Below are positions 1-8,714 of a DNA stretch of 35,386 bases, in pieces (within the stretch, counting starts at the first letter, position 1; each line of letters opens with the position of its first letter). The notes beneath the pieces were generated by a model. That model had not been told where the DNA came from. It searched no databases and saw nothing but the letters and a program-made list of their open reading frames with translations. Made by a program: the position numbers and the translations under genes. Origin of the DNA: an uncultured Bacilli bacterium (GTDB lineage: Bacteria > Bacillota_I > Bacilli_A > RF39 > UBA660). The stretch lies in NCBI GenBank assembly GCA_947627375.1, contig CANQVR010000006.1:1-35386 (forward strand), written 5' to 3'.

Positions 1-183
1 CCTCCTTTGCTTTAGAGATCACACCTGTTTTAACACAAAAGAAAAAGTAGTGCAAACGACCAATTTTTAAAATTCGAAATAAAAAGAAAAGGAATTTAAC
101 AAATTCCCCTAGGCGAATTTATTAAATTCCTGGTCATTTTCCTCTTGAAAAAACAAAATTCATAGTTTTTTTATTTTTTTTAT
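1..183 (-). repeat. Upstream region of a dispersed PD-(D/E)XK (Rpn-like) element whose CDS lies just left of the window
   Basis: Closely matches 23529-23706 (upstream of the complete copy): shared tgcaaacgacca, aaaaggaatttaacaaattccccTAGGcgaatttattaaatt, cttgaaaa.acaaaattcata.tttttttattttttt, plus a cctccttt SD complement at the edge. Confidence 0.85.
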
Positions 184-189
184 TTTCTA

Positions 190-1347
190 TTAATAATATG
201 GTCTATCTAAATGAAGAATGAAAGTATAAGTTTTATTTTTATCTTTAAAGTTCTCTTCCAAATAGTCAGTTAAATATTTTTTAGAATAATCTTTTTCAAA
301 AGGTACAATTATATCAAAGATTACTTTAATGTTACTTGTTGAACTTACAATTTTAAAATCATGAATAGTTAAAGTCTTATCTAATTTACGTAAGACTTTC
401 TTAACTTCTCTTTTTAACTTATTAGTCTCTTTATCATTAGAGTTAATTGGATCAGTATGAATAGTTAAGAAAATATTATATTTTTCTTCAAATTTCTTTT
501 CTATATCATCCATAATATCATGGGCTTTTACAATTGACATTTTATCATCTACTTCAGCATGAACCGTTGCAAAAGTCACAGTAGGACCATAATTATGAAT
601 TATCAAATCATGAATACCATTGATATCTTTATTACTTAGAAGTTTTCTTTTAATAAATTTTACTTGTTCTTTAGTAGCTTTTTCTCCTAAAAGAGGGTCA
701 GTTGTCTCTTTAATAAGTTCTATACTAGAATAAATAATGAATAAAGATACTAAAATACCCATTATTCCATCTATATTATAATGAAATATTCCCATAATAA
801 ACGTAGAAATAAAAACAACTGTTGTACAAATAAAATCATTTCTAGAATCATAAAAATTTGCTTTTATTGTAGTAGATTTTATCGCCTTAGATAAATCTAA
901 ATAGACAAACATCTGCATTAATTTTACTATGATTGCAATAAACAAAACTAGATAAGTTATATTATTAATAACTAAAGTACTTGGATTTATAATTTTTTCA
1001 TACGATTCTTTTAAGAAGAATACTCCCATTAAAAAGATAAAATAAGCTATTATGATACCTGTAATATATTCATATCTTGCATAACCAAAAGGATGTTTCT
1101 TATCAGCTTTTCTTTTTGAAAGAAGAAAACCAACCCAAGTAAAAAATGAAGATAAAATATCAGCCATACTATTAAAACCATCTGCAATAATTGTTACACT
1201 TCCTGAAACTATACCTATTATTATTTTAATTGTACATAAAAATAAATTAGTAATAATTCCAAAAACACCTGCGAGAATTCCATAACGACTTCTAACATTT
1301 TTATCTTCAATATTTTTATAATTTTTTATAAATATTTTTTGTAGCAC
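190..1347 (-). CDS. Cation diffusion facilitator (CDF) family transporter
   Basis: 385 aa multi-TM protein with IADGFNSMADILSSFFTWVG, HPFGYARYEYITGI and a cytoplasmic C-terminal domain; GTG start. Confidence 0.9.
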   Translation of the reverse strand: MLQKIFIKNYKNIEDKNVRSRYGILAGVFGIITNLFLCTIKIIIGIVSGSVTIIADGFNSMADILSSFFTWVGFLLSKRKADKKHPFGYARYEYITGIIIAYFIFLMGVFFLKESYEKIINPSTLVINNITYLVLFIAIIVKLMQMFVYLDLSKAIKSTTIKANFYDSRNDFICTTVVFISTFIMGIFHYNIDGIMGILVSLFIIYSSIELIKETTDPLLGEKATKEQVKFIKRKLLSNKDINGIHDLIIHNYGPTVTFATVHAEVDDKMSIVKAHDIMDDIEKKFEEKYNIFLTIHTDPINSNDKETNKLKREVKKVLRKLDKTLTIHDFKIVSSTSNIKVIFDIIVPFEKDYSKKYLTDYLEENFKDKNKTYTFILHLDRPYY

Positions 1348-1351
1348 ATTA

Positions 1352-1963
1352 TCACTTACTTTCTTCTATAACTTTTTTAACTGGACCAAAACTTTTACGA
1401 TGTTCTTTTATAATACCATATTCGTTAATTGCTTCTATATGCTTTTTAGTAGGATATCCTTTATTATGTTTTAAATCATACATTGGATATTTTTGATCTA
1501 ATTCATACATCATTTTATCTCTTGTTACTTTAGCAATTACACTCGCAGCACTTATTGTAATACTTTTTAAATCTCCTTTAATAATAGAAGTAGTTGGTAT
1601 ATCTAATTCAAGTGGCATGGCATCGATTAAAATATGTTCAGGTCGAACATCTAAATCATTTATTGCCGCAATCATCGCTAGTTTTGTTGCTTCATAGATA
1701 TTTACTTCATCTATTTTTTTCTCATCTATCACACCGATACCAATAGCAAGAGCTTGTTTTTTTATCTCTTCATAAAAATAATTCCTTTTCTTTTCACTTA
1801 GTTTCTTTGAATCAGTAAGTCCATCTAACTTAATTTTATCTTTTAAAATTACTGCTGCGGCCACCACTGGGCCGATAAGAGGGCCTCTACCGACTTCATC
1901 TACTCCCGCAATAAGTTTGATTCCTTCTTTTTTTAAAGCTTTTTCATATTTTGTGTTATCCAT
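1352..1963 (-). CDS. rnhB: Ribonuclease HII
   Basis: IAGVDEVGRGPLIGPVVAAAV, DSKKLSEKKR, SIIKGDLKSITISAASVIAKVTRD, HRKSFGPVK. SD AGGTGAT favours the second Met (1963) over the called start at 1981. Confidence 0.95.
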   Translation of the reverse strand: MDNTKYEKALKKEGIKLIAGVDEVGRGPLIGPVVAAAVILKDKIKLDGLTDSKKLSEKKRNYFYEEIKKQALAIGIGVIDEKKIDEVNIYEATKLAMIAAINDLDVRPEHILIDAMPLELDIPTTSIIKGDLKSITISAASVIAKVTRDKMMYELDQKYPMYDLKHNKGYPTKKHIEAINEYGIIKEHRKSFGPVKKVIEESK

Positions 1964-1992
1964 AACATCACCTATTATCATTATATAATAAA

Positions 1993-2025
1993 AATTCCAA
2001 AAAACCTAATAAGATTTTTGGAATT
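1993..2025 (-). terminator. Intrinsic terminator after obgE
   Basis: Inverted repeat AATTCCAAAAA / TTTTTGGAATT (11 bp) followed on the minus strand by TTTATTATAT. Confidence 0.8.
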
Positions 2026-2028
2026 CTT

Positions 2029-3306
2029 TTAATCCTTATATTCGAAGTAGAAGTCTAGGATTCTAACCATATCTCCTTCTTTGACACCTAACTCTTTTAA
2101 TTTGTCATCGACACCAAGTCTTCGAAGTTTTTTAATAAATCTATTCATACCTTCTTCAGACTCAGTTTTAGTCATCTTGAATAAAGTTTCTATCTTTTTA
2201 CCAGTTATTACCCAAGTATTTTCATCTTCTTTAATAATTTCAAAAGGTTTTTCTTCTTTAAATTTATATAGTACAAAACTTTCGAATTCATCATCTTTAT
2301 ATAAAGAATCTTTAGGAAGATTTTGTAACATTTCTCCAAGATAATCTATAACTTTATCAAGATTTTTATTTAAGGCTGCACTTACTTCGAATATTTCTAC
2401 GTCTTTTACTTTTTCTTTGAAGCTTTGAAGATTTTCTACTGCCCCTTCTAAATCCATTTTATTGGCAATAATAATTTGTGGTTTCTTTAAAAGTTTTTTG
2501 TTAAAGTTTTCTAATTCTTTATTAATTAGAAGATAATCATCATAAGGATCTCTACCTTCACTTCCAGCCATATCTATGACATGGGCGATAACTTTGGTTC
2601 TTTCGATATGTTTTAAAAATTTATCTCCTAAGCCTTCTCCAGCAGAAGCTCCTTTTATTAACCCTGGTAAATCGGCAATGACAAAACTATAATTGTTTTT
2701 GGCTTTAGCAACTCCTAAATTGGGAACGAGGGTTGTAAAGTGATATGCTGCAATTTTTGGCTTTGACCTTGAAACGCATGAGATAAAAGTACTTTTACCG
2801 ACACTTGGAAGTCCAACTAAACCGACATCTGCGAGTAATTTAAGTTCTACTTTCAACTCTCTTTCTTCTCCTGGTTCTCCTTTTTCAGAAAAGTTTGGGG
2901 CTGTATTAGTTTGAGTTTTAAAAGCAGTGTTTCCTCTGCCACCACGTCCACCATGAGCAACGATGCATGATGAATCTTTTTCATTTAAATCGGCAATAAT
3001 AAGACCTGTATCATTATCGGTTACAACAGTTCCTAATGGTACTTTAATAACGACATCTTCTGCTGATGAACCATGTTGGTTTTTACCTTTTCCGTTTTCA
3101 CCTTTTTTACCTTTGATTAGTTTTTGATATCTTAAATCAAGGAGTGTATGGAGTCCTTCATCTACTTTGAAGATGATATCAGCACCAGCACCACCATTAC
3201 CTCCAAAAGGTCCACCCATCGATACATATTTTTCACGACGAAAAGCGGTACAACCATCTCCACCATTTCCTGCGATTACCTTTAATAAGACTTCATCAAC
3301 AAACAT
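2029..3306 (-). CDS. obgE: GTPase ObgE/CgtA
   Basis: Gly-rich Obg fold at N-terminus (MFVDEVLLKVIAGNGGDGCTAFRREKYVSMGGPFGGNGG), GLPSVGKSTF, DLPGLIKGASAGEGLG, NKMDLE, C-terminal OCT domain. Confidence 0.97.
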   Translation of the reverse strand: MFVDEVLLKVIAGNGGDGCTAFRREKYVSMGGPFGGNGGAGADIIFKVDEGLHTLLDLRYQKLIKGKKGENGKGKNQHGSSAEDVVIKVPLGTVVTDNDTGLIIADLNEKDSSCIVAHGGRGGRGNTAFKTQTNTAPNFSEKGEPGEERELKVELKLLADVGLVGLPSVGKSTFISCVSRSKPKIAAYHFTTLVPNLGVAKAKNNYSFVIADLPGLIKGASAGEGLGDKFLKHIERTKVIAHVIDMAGSEGRDPYDDYLLINKELENFNKKLLKKPQIIIANKMDLEGAVENLQSFKEKVKDVEIFEVSAALNKNLDKVIDYLGEMLQNLPKDSLYKDDEFESFVLYKFKEEKPFEIIKEDENTWVITGKKIETLFKMTKTESEEGMNRFIKKLRRLGVDDKLKELGVKEGDMVRILDFYFEYKD

Positions 3307-3320
3307 AAAACCACCTCAAA

Positions 3321-4001
3321 TTATAAAACATTATATATAAGATCACTAACTGTATCTATCACTCCAAGAGATAATTTTTTTACTTCTTCTTTAGCATCTC
3401 TAATCGCAAAGCCATTAAAATCTTTTATCATCGGAATATCATTAATTCCATCACCAATAGTAAATACTTTATCACTATCAATCTTTTCAATTGCCGCGAT
3501 TAAAGCTGCGCTTGTTCCTTTAGACACATCACATCTTTTTACGATAATTGTTTTATCAAGACCTATATATTCATAACATACCTTAAGATTATCATAATCT
3601 TTTAATATTTCTTCTATCTTAGAAAAGACAACTTTCTCATCGAAAGTATCATCTATTATATAGTACATCTCTAAAATATGATTATTCTTTTTACTATAAG
3701 AGATAACCGGCTCTAAAGTAATAATCTTTCTTATTTTAGAAATTGCTTTTTTATCGATAGAGGTAGAGGTTAAATATCTATCATTTTTAAAAACCTCTCC
3801 ACCATCAGTACAACATAAATAATCAAGAGGTATATTATACTTATCTATTTCTTGTTTAATTGATTTATATGGTCTTGCAGTAGATAAAACAAAAATATTT
3901 CCTTGTTTTTGAAAATCTTTAATAGCTTCAATATTGTTTTTCATTTGTTCTTTTGTTTGATATAGTGTTTCATCATAATCTGAAACTATCATTTTTTTCA
4001 T
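3321..4001 (-). CDS. HAD-superfamily (Cof-type) hydrolase
   Basis: SDYDETLY motif I, STARPYKSI motif II, FTIGDGINDIPMIKDFNGFAIRDA motif IV. Confidence 0.9.
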   Translation of the reverse strand: MKKMIVSDYDETLYQTKEQMKNNIEAIKDFQKQGNIFVLSTARPYKSIKQEIDKYNIPLDYLCCTDGGEVFKNDRYLTSTSIDKKAISKIRKIITLEPVISYSKKNNHILEMYYIIDDTFDEKVVFSKIEEILKDYDNLKVCYEYIGLDKTIIVKRCDVSKGTSAALIAAIEKIDSDKVFTIGDGINDIPMIKDFNGFAIRDAKEEVKKLSLGVIDTVSDLIYNVL

Positions 4002-4043
4002 ATATAATTTCCTCCTTCTTTTTTGCGTAGAAGGAAATTATAT
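4002..4043 (-). promoter_or_regulatory. Hairpin sequestering the SD of the HAD gene
   Basis: ATATAATTTCC (4002-4012) pairs with GGAAATTATAT (4033-4043), plus TTCT/AGAA inside; the AAGGAGG SD lies in the 3' arm immediately upstream of the ATG at 4001. Confidence 0.6.
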
Positions 4044-4082
4044 CATATTTTAACTCAAAAAGAAAGAAAAATATATAATTTT

Positions 4083-7046
4083 TTATATAATTTCTTCTTT
4101 ATCGTTAAGTTTAACACTGACAAGTTTAGAAACACCTGATTCTTGCATAGTTATTCCATATAGTGTATCTGCATATTCCATAGTTTTTTTCTTATGGGTA
4201 ATTATTAAGAATTGAGTCTTATCTTTATAATTTGATAGATATTTACCAAATTCTAAGACATTTGCTTCATCTAGGGCTGCTTCTACTTCATCGAATAAGC
4301 AGAAAGGTACACTTCTTACGTTTAAGGTTGCAAAAAGAAGACTTATGGCCGTAAGAGTTTTTTCTCCTCCTGATAGAAGAGAAATTGAAGTTAGTTTTTT
4401 ACCTGGAGGAGATGCGACAATTTCAATTCCTGTTGTCAGTAGATCTTCTGGTTCAGTTAAAATTAGATCAGCATGTCCACCTTTAAATAATTCTTTAAAT
4501 ACTTTTTGAAATTCTATTCTTATCTTTTTAAATGTTTTTTCAAATTCTACTATCATAACATCATCCATATCATTCATAATAGAAAGTAAAGTCTCTTCTG
4601 CATTATGAAGATCTGCTCTTTGTTTAGTTAAGAATTCAAATCTTGTATTAACTCTTTCAAATTCTTCGATTGAGTCTAAATCTACCATACCAATTTGTTT
4701 AAGTTCTTTTTTATAAGAAATAACTTTTTTTCGAGCAGCTTCTACTTCGATATCTAAACTATATTCTTTAGAAGCTTTCTCATAAGTTAGAGAATATTCT
4801 TCATTTAAAGTATTTAACATATTATCAAGAGTAAGATTAAGTCTATTTTTATCTACTTCAAAATCACTTAGTTTCTTTTCTAATTCACGAAGATGAGCAT
4901 TTTTTACTTTTTCTTCGCCTTGTTTTTGTTCTTGCCAAGTTTTAAGTTCATCTAAAGTTTTATTTTGATGTCTAATAGTCTGTTGAAGACTTTCTTTTAA
5001 AGCCGTTTTTTGATGATACTTTTCAGTTAGAGATTGTTCTTTTTTATCAAAGGAATTTCCTATGACACTTTGATAACTTTCATAATCTTTACTTATCTTT
5101 TCTAGTTCTTTTTCTTTTATTTCTTTTTCTTTTTTATTTATATTAAGACTTTCTTCTAAACTTACAATAGAAGATGTAACTTCAAAGTATTGTTGTTCTT
5201 TATCTTTGATAGTTTTATCTAAATCATTTTTTTCTAAAGTTAGTTTTTCTAACATTTCTTTAAATGTTTTATCATCATCTTCTCTTTGTTTTAATTGATG
5301 TTTATAGTCTATAATACTATGAGCATTTTTATTTACTCCACCACTCATAGAACCACCGATATGTAATTCTTCTCCAGTTAGAGTTATTATTTTATATCTT
5401 TTATTTACTTTCTTAGAAAGTCTTAAAGCTTTATCAATATCTTCTGAGATAAGAATTGTTCCAAGTTGATTTTTAACAATATTTTGATATTTCTTGTCAT
5501 AGTTTACTAAGTCACTTAAAACACCGACAAAATCAGGATCATCTTTAAGATCATTTAAAATATGATCATCTATATAACGAGGTTTTATAACGGAAAGTGG
5601 AAAGAACGTAGCTCGTCCTATCTTTTTTTCTTTTAAATAATTAATAGCTTCTTTAGCACTAGTTTCATTTTCAGTTATAATGAAATTTTTAGATGCATAA
5701 ATAGCTGTTTCTAAAGCTTTAACATATTCATCTTTGGTATCTATTAAATTACCCAAAACATCATGGATTCCTTTTAAGTCTTTTTCTTTTAAAACACTAG
5801 CAACAGCCTTAGGCATAAAAGCTAAATCGTCTAACTGTTCTTTTATCGCCATAAGTTTATATTGATTACTATTTTTTTTCCGTAAATTATCATCGTATGA
5901 AGTAATTATTTTATATCTTTTATTTTTTTCTTTTTCAATTTCTTTTTTTAATTCATCTTCATGTTTTTTAGTTTCATTAATTCTTTTTTCTAAATTATCT
6001 ATCTCATTACGAGATACTTCTATATCTTTAGCAATATTTTCTTTTTCTTCTAATAAATTACGCATCTCTTCTACTATTTCATCTTCTTGTTGTTCATGTT
6101 TTTTACGTTCTTTTAGAAGTTCTCTTTCACTATTTATTTTTTCTACTTCTTCAGTTATTTGTAATAGTTTAAAGTTATTTTCTTCGATTTCTTTTTCTAA
6201 TTTAGAAATATTATTAGCATCTTCTAAAGCTTTTGAATCAAGAAGTGAACTTTCAGTTGAGATTTGGATTACTTCTTCTTCGATTGATTTTTGTAAAGTT
6301 TCGATCTTTTCTAATTCTCTATTAGCATTATTAATATCAAAGGCAAGAAGTGAGACTTCGTATTTTTCTAGATTATCTCTAGCTTCTTTATATTTTAAAG
6401 CTTTTCTACTTTGTCTTTTTAATGGTTCTACTCTACCTTCGATTTCAGATATTATATCATTGATACGATCTAAATTATTATGAGTTCTATCTAATTTTCT
6501 TAAGGCTTCGATCTTTCTTTTTTTGTATTTTAAAATCCCCGCAACCTCTTCAAAGATTACTCTTCTATCATTTGGAGATGACGAAAGAATATTATCTACT
6601 TCTCCTTGAGAGATAATATTAAAAGATTCTCTTCCAATACCTGAATCTAATAAAAGTGATGTTAAATCTTTTAAACGACATCTTTCATTATTTAAAAAAT
6701 ATTCATTTTCGCCACTTCTATATATTCTTCTTTTAATAGATATTTCAGTATAAGGAATGTTTAAAAAATGATCATTATTATCAAAGATAAGTTCGACACT
6801 AGCAACATTTAATGGTTTACGATTTTTACTACCTGAGAAGATAATATCACTCATCGTATTATCACCACGTAAAGATTTAATACTCTGTTCTCCTAAAACC
6901 CATCTTACAGCATCGACAATATTACTTTTACCACTTCCATTAGGTCCGACAATACAAGTAATATGATTATCTAGTTCAATATTAATTTTATTAGCAAATG
7001 ACTTAAAGCCACTAGTATTAATTTGTTTTAAATACATTATCTTCAC
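4083..7046 (-). CDS. smc: Chromosome segregation protein SMC
   Basis: GFKSFANKINIELDNHITCIVGPNGSGKSNIVDAVRWVLGEQ, hinge (GVLGNLIDTKDEYVKALE-type, GGSMSGG), LLSGGEKTLTAISLLFA, CLFDEVEAALDEANV. Confidence 0.97.
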   Translation of the reverse strand: MKIMYLKQINTSGFKSFANKINIELDNHITCIVGPNGSGKSNIVDAVRWVLGEQSIKSLRGDNTMSDIIFSGSKNRKPLNVASVELIFDNNDHFLNIPYTEISIKRRIYRSGENEYFLNNERCRLKDLTSLLLDSGIGRESFNIISQGEVDNILSSSPNDRRVIFEEVAGILKYKKRKIEALRKLDRTHNNLDRINDIISEIEGRVEPLKRQSRKALKYKEARDNLEKYEVSLLAFDINNANRELEKIETLQKSIEEEVIQISTESSLLDSKALEDANNISKLEKEIEENNFKLLQITEEVEKINSERELLKERKKHEQQEDEIVEEMRNLLEEKENIAKDIEVSRNEIDNLEKRINETKKHEDELKKEIEKEKNKRYKIITSYDDNLRKKNSNQYKLMAIKEQLDDLAFMPKAVASVLKEKDLKGIHDVLGNLIDTKDEYVKALETAIYASKNFIITENETSAKEAINYLKEKKIGRATFFPLSVIKPRYIDDHILNDLKDDPDFVGVLSDLVNYDKKYQNIVKNQLGTILISEDIDKALRLSKKVNKRYKIITLTGEELHIGGSMSGGVNKNAHSIIDYKHQLKQREDDDKTFKEMLEKLTLEKNDLDKTIKDKEQQYFEVTSSIVSLEESLNINKKEKEIKEKELEKISKDYESYQSVIGNSFDKKEQSLTEKYHQKTALKESLQQTIRHQNKTLDELKTWQEQKQGEEKVKNAHLRELEKKLSDFEVDKNRLNLTLDNMLNTLNEEYSLTYEKASKEYSLDIEVEAARKKVISYKKELKQIGMVDLDSIEEFERVNTRFEFLTKQRADLHNAEETLLSIMNDMDDVMIVEFEKTFKKIRIEFQKVFKELFKGGHADLILTEPEDLLTTGIEIVASPPGKKLTSISLLSGGEKTLTAISLLFATLNVRSVPFCLFDEVEAALDEANVLEFGKYLSNYKDKTQFLIITHKKKTMEYADTLYGITMQESGVSKLVSVKLNDKEEII

Positions 7047-7066
7047 CTTCTATACTGACTATTAAT

Positions 7067-7094
7067 ATTATAACATAATCAATTTAGATTGCAA
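7067..7094 (-). promoter_or_regulatory. Candidate sigma-A-type promoter of smc
   Basis: Minus strand TTGCAA (7094-7089), 16-nt spacer, TATAAT (7072-7067). Confidence 0.55.
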
Positions 7095-7173
7095 AAGAAA
7101 AAGAAGAAGCTGATAACTTTTCCAAAGTATAAAGGTTTATCATTATAAGAAAATGAAAATGGTTAAAATCTAA

Positions 7174-7207
7174 AAAACTTTATAATTCAAATAAATTATA
7201 AAGTTTT
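7174..7207 (-). terminator. Intrinsic terminator after the PKTSD-anchored protein gene
   Basis: 14-bp inverted repeat AAAACTTTATAATT / AATTATAAAGTTTT followed by a T-run on the minus strand. Confidence 0.75.
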
Positions 7208-7219
7208 GATCATTCTACA

Positions 7220-8641
7220 TTAAAATTCCTTGTAATAAATTCCTAATAAACTAATTCCGATTATAGATGCTAATCCAAGTCCAAAATAGAATAGTATATT
7301 ATCACTTGTCTTTGGACTTTCTACATTATCTTTATTTATAAGTGTTGCTTGTTGGACTTCAGGTATTTTTTCAAACTCAACATTTATAGTCATGTCTTTA
7401 GTAATATTTTCTAAAGTTAGTTTTCCATCAATTACTTCATTAGTCTTATCTTCACCATTAACTATAACAGACTTTATTTTATAACCTTTATTAGGTAAAA
7501 TATCAAACATTTGAGTTTGTCCATGTTCTACTTCAAAATGTTTATTTGGATTAACAGTACCACCAGCGCCTACATTAACAGTAATACTATATAATATAAT
7601 TTTAATATCATTACCATCAACATTTTCAATATCAGTTGTGGAAGTGATATTACCATCTGTATTATCTATTGATCCATTATTATTTTGGAAAGTACCAGTA
7701 TTATTTATAGTTCCTTTATTTACTATCTTGCCATTATTAGTTACAGTAACATTTTCAGGAATAGTTAAACTAGCACCCTCTTCAATAGTTAGCTCTGTAT
7801 CAGATGAAAGATTCATGTCTTGAGTAAGGGTTGCATTTCCTTTAACTGTTCCTTTATTTCCTTCAAAAACTATTCCATTAAAACCATTAGAATTTATATC
7901 TAATTCATCAGTATATAAAACAGCATTACCATTTCCTTGTAAAGATACTTTATCTTTATTAGTTACACTACCTAATAATTCTGTGTGAATATTTCCACCA
8001 TTTAAAGTAATGGTACCACTCATTTCTTCTATGTTTACATCATAACCTCTTCCATCACCGGCACCTATTCCTGCTTTAAATCCCATAGTATGACTTGTAT
8101 AGATATTACCGCCATTTATAGTAATATCACCAAATGGGTTATGATACTGACTACCAATTACTGCACTACATGCTCCACTGCCTCCATTATCTACTTCGGC
8201 ATATAAAGTTCCAATTCCATCAATTACTAAAGATGTGTTTTTTGGCACTCTAATAGCGGATGCTTCTGGTCCTGCGGAAAGTTTATTTGTTCCAACGAGT
8301 GTTAATCTTACACTACTACCATTTTTTAATTCTATTGTATTAATATTCCAGCCCCTATTTATTGATGCTTGATAATTATTTAAAGTAACTGATACATTTT
8401 TAGCATTTTCTTCTGTTGCTACTCTATAATCTTCAGCATTACCAGTTAATTCAACAATAGCATTACTAGATAAATAAATTATTTTTTCTTGTTCATCAAT
8501 TCTATAATTAATTCCTTTTATAGTAGCAGATGTATTTCCAATATTTACAGCATCAGCAGCATTTACATTTATTACTGGCATTAAGAGAATTCCTAATACC
8601 AGTAATATTAAATTTTTCTTTAAAATCCTTTTTAAATTCAT
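7220..8641 (-). CDS. Secreted beta-rich surface protein with InlB-like repeat and PKTSD-type C-terminal anchor
   Basis: N-terminal signal peptide; repeated ITINGGNIYT / ITLNGGNIHT beta-solenoid-like strands; SITVNVGAGGTVNP...GQTQMFDILPNKGYKIKSVIVNG repeat; C-terminal SPKTSDN + TM + short tail. Confidence 0.7.
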   Translation of the reverse strand: MNLKRILKKNLILLVLGILLMPVINVNAADAVNIGNTSATIKGINYRIDEQEKIIYLSSNAIVELTGNAEDYRVATEENAKNVSVTLNNYQASINRGWNINTIELKNGSSVRLTLVGTNKLSAGPEASAIRVPKNTSLVIDGIGTLYAEVDNGGSGACSAVIGSQYHNPFGDITINGGNIYTSHTMGFKAGIGAGDGRGYDVNIEEMSGTITLNGGNIHTELLGSVTNKDKVSLQGNGNAVLYTDELDINSNGFNGIVFEGNKGTVKGNATLTQDMNLSSDTELTIEEGASLTIPENVTVTNNGKIVNKGTINNTGTFQNNNGSIDNTDGNITSTTDIENVDGNDIKIILYSITVNVGAGGTVNPNKHFEVEHGQTQMFDILPNKGYKIKSVIVNGEDKTNEVIDGKLTLENITKDMTINVEFEKIPEVQQATLINKDNVESPKTSDNILFYFGLGLASIIGISLLGIYYKEF

Positions 8642-8714
8642 ATTATCATTTTCCCCCCCTTAATTTGCATTTTCAAACTACTAAAAGCTCATTATTAAAT
8701 TCTAAAAATTATTC

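Noticed and set aside
91-135. Covariation proof for the Rpn palindrome as an RNA structure
   Set aside because: Only two copies are visible; some differences give G-U pairs on one strand and some on the other, so RNA-level selection cannot be claimed.
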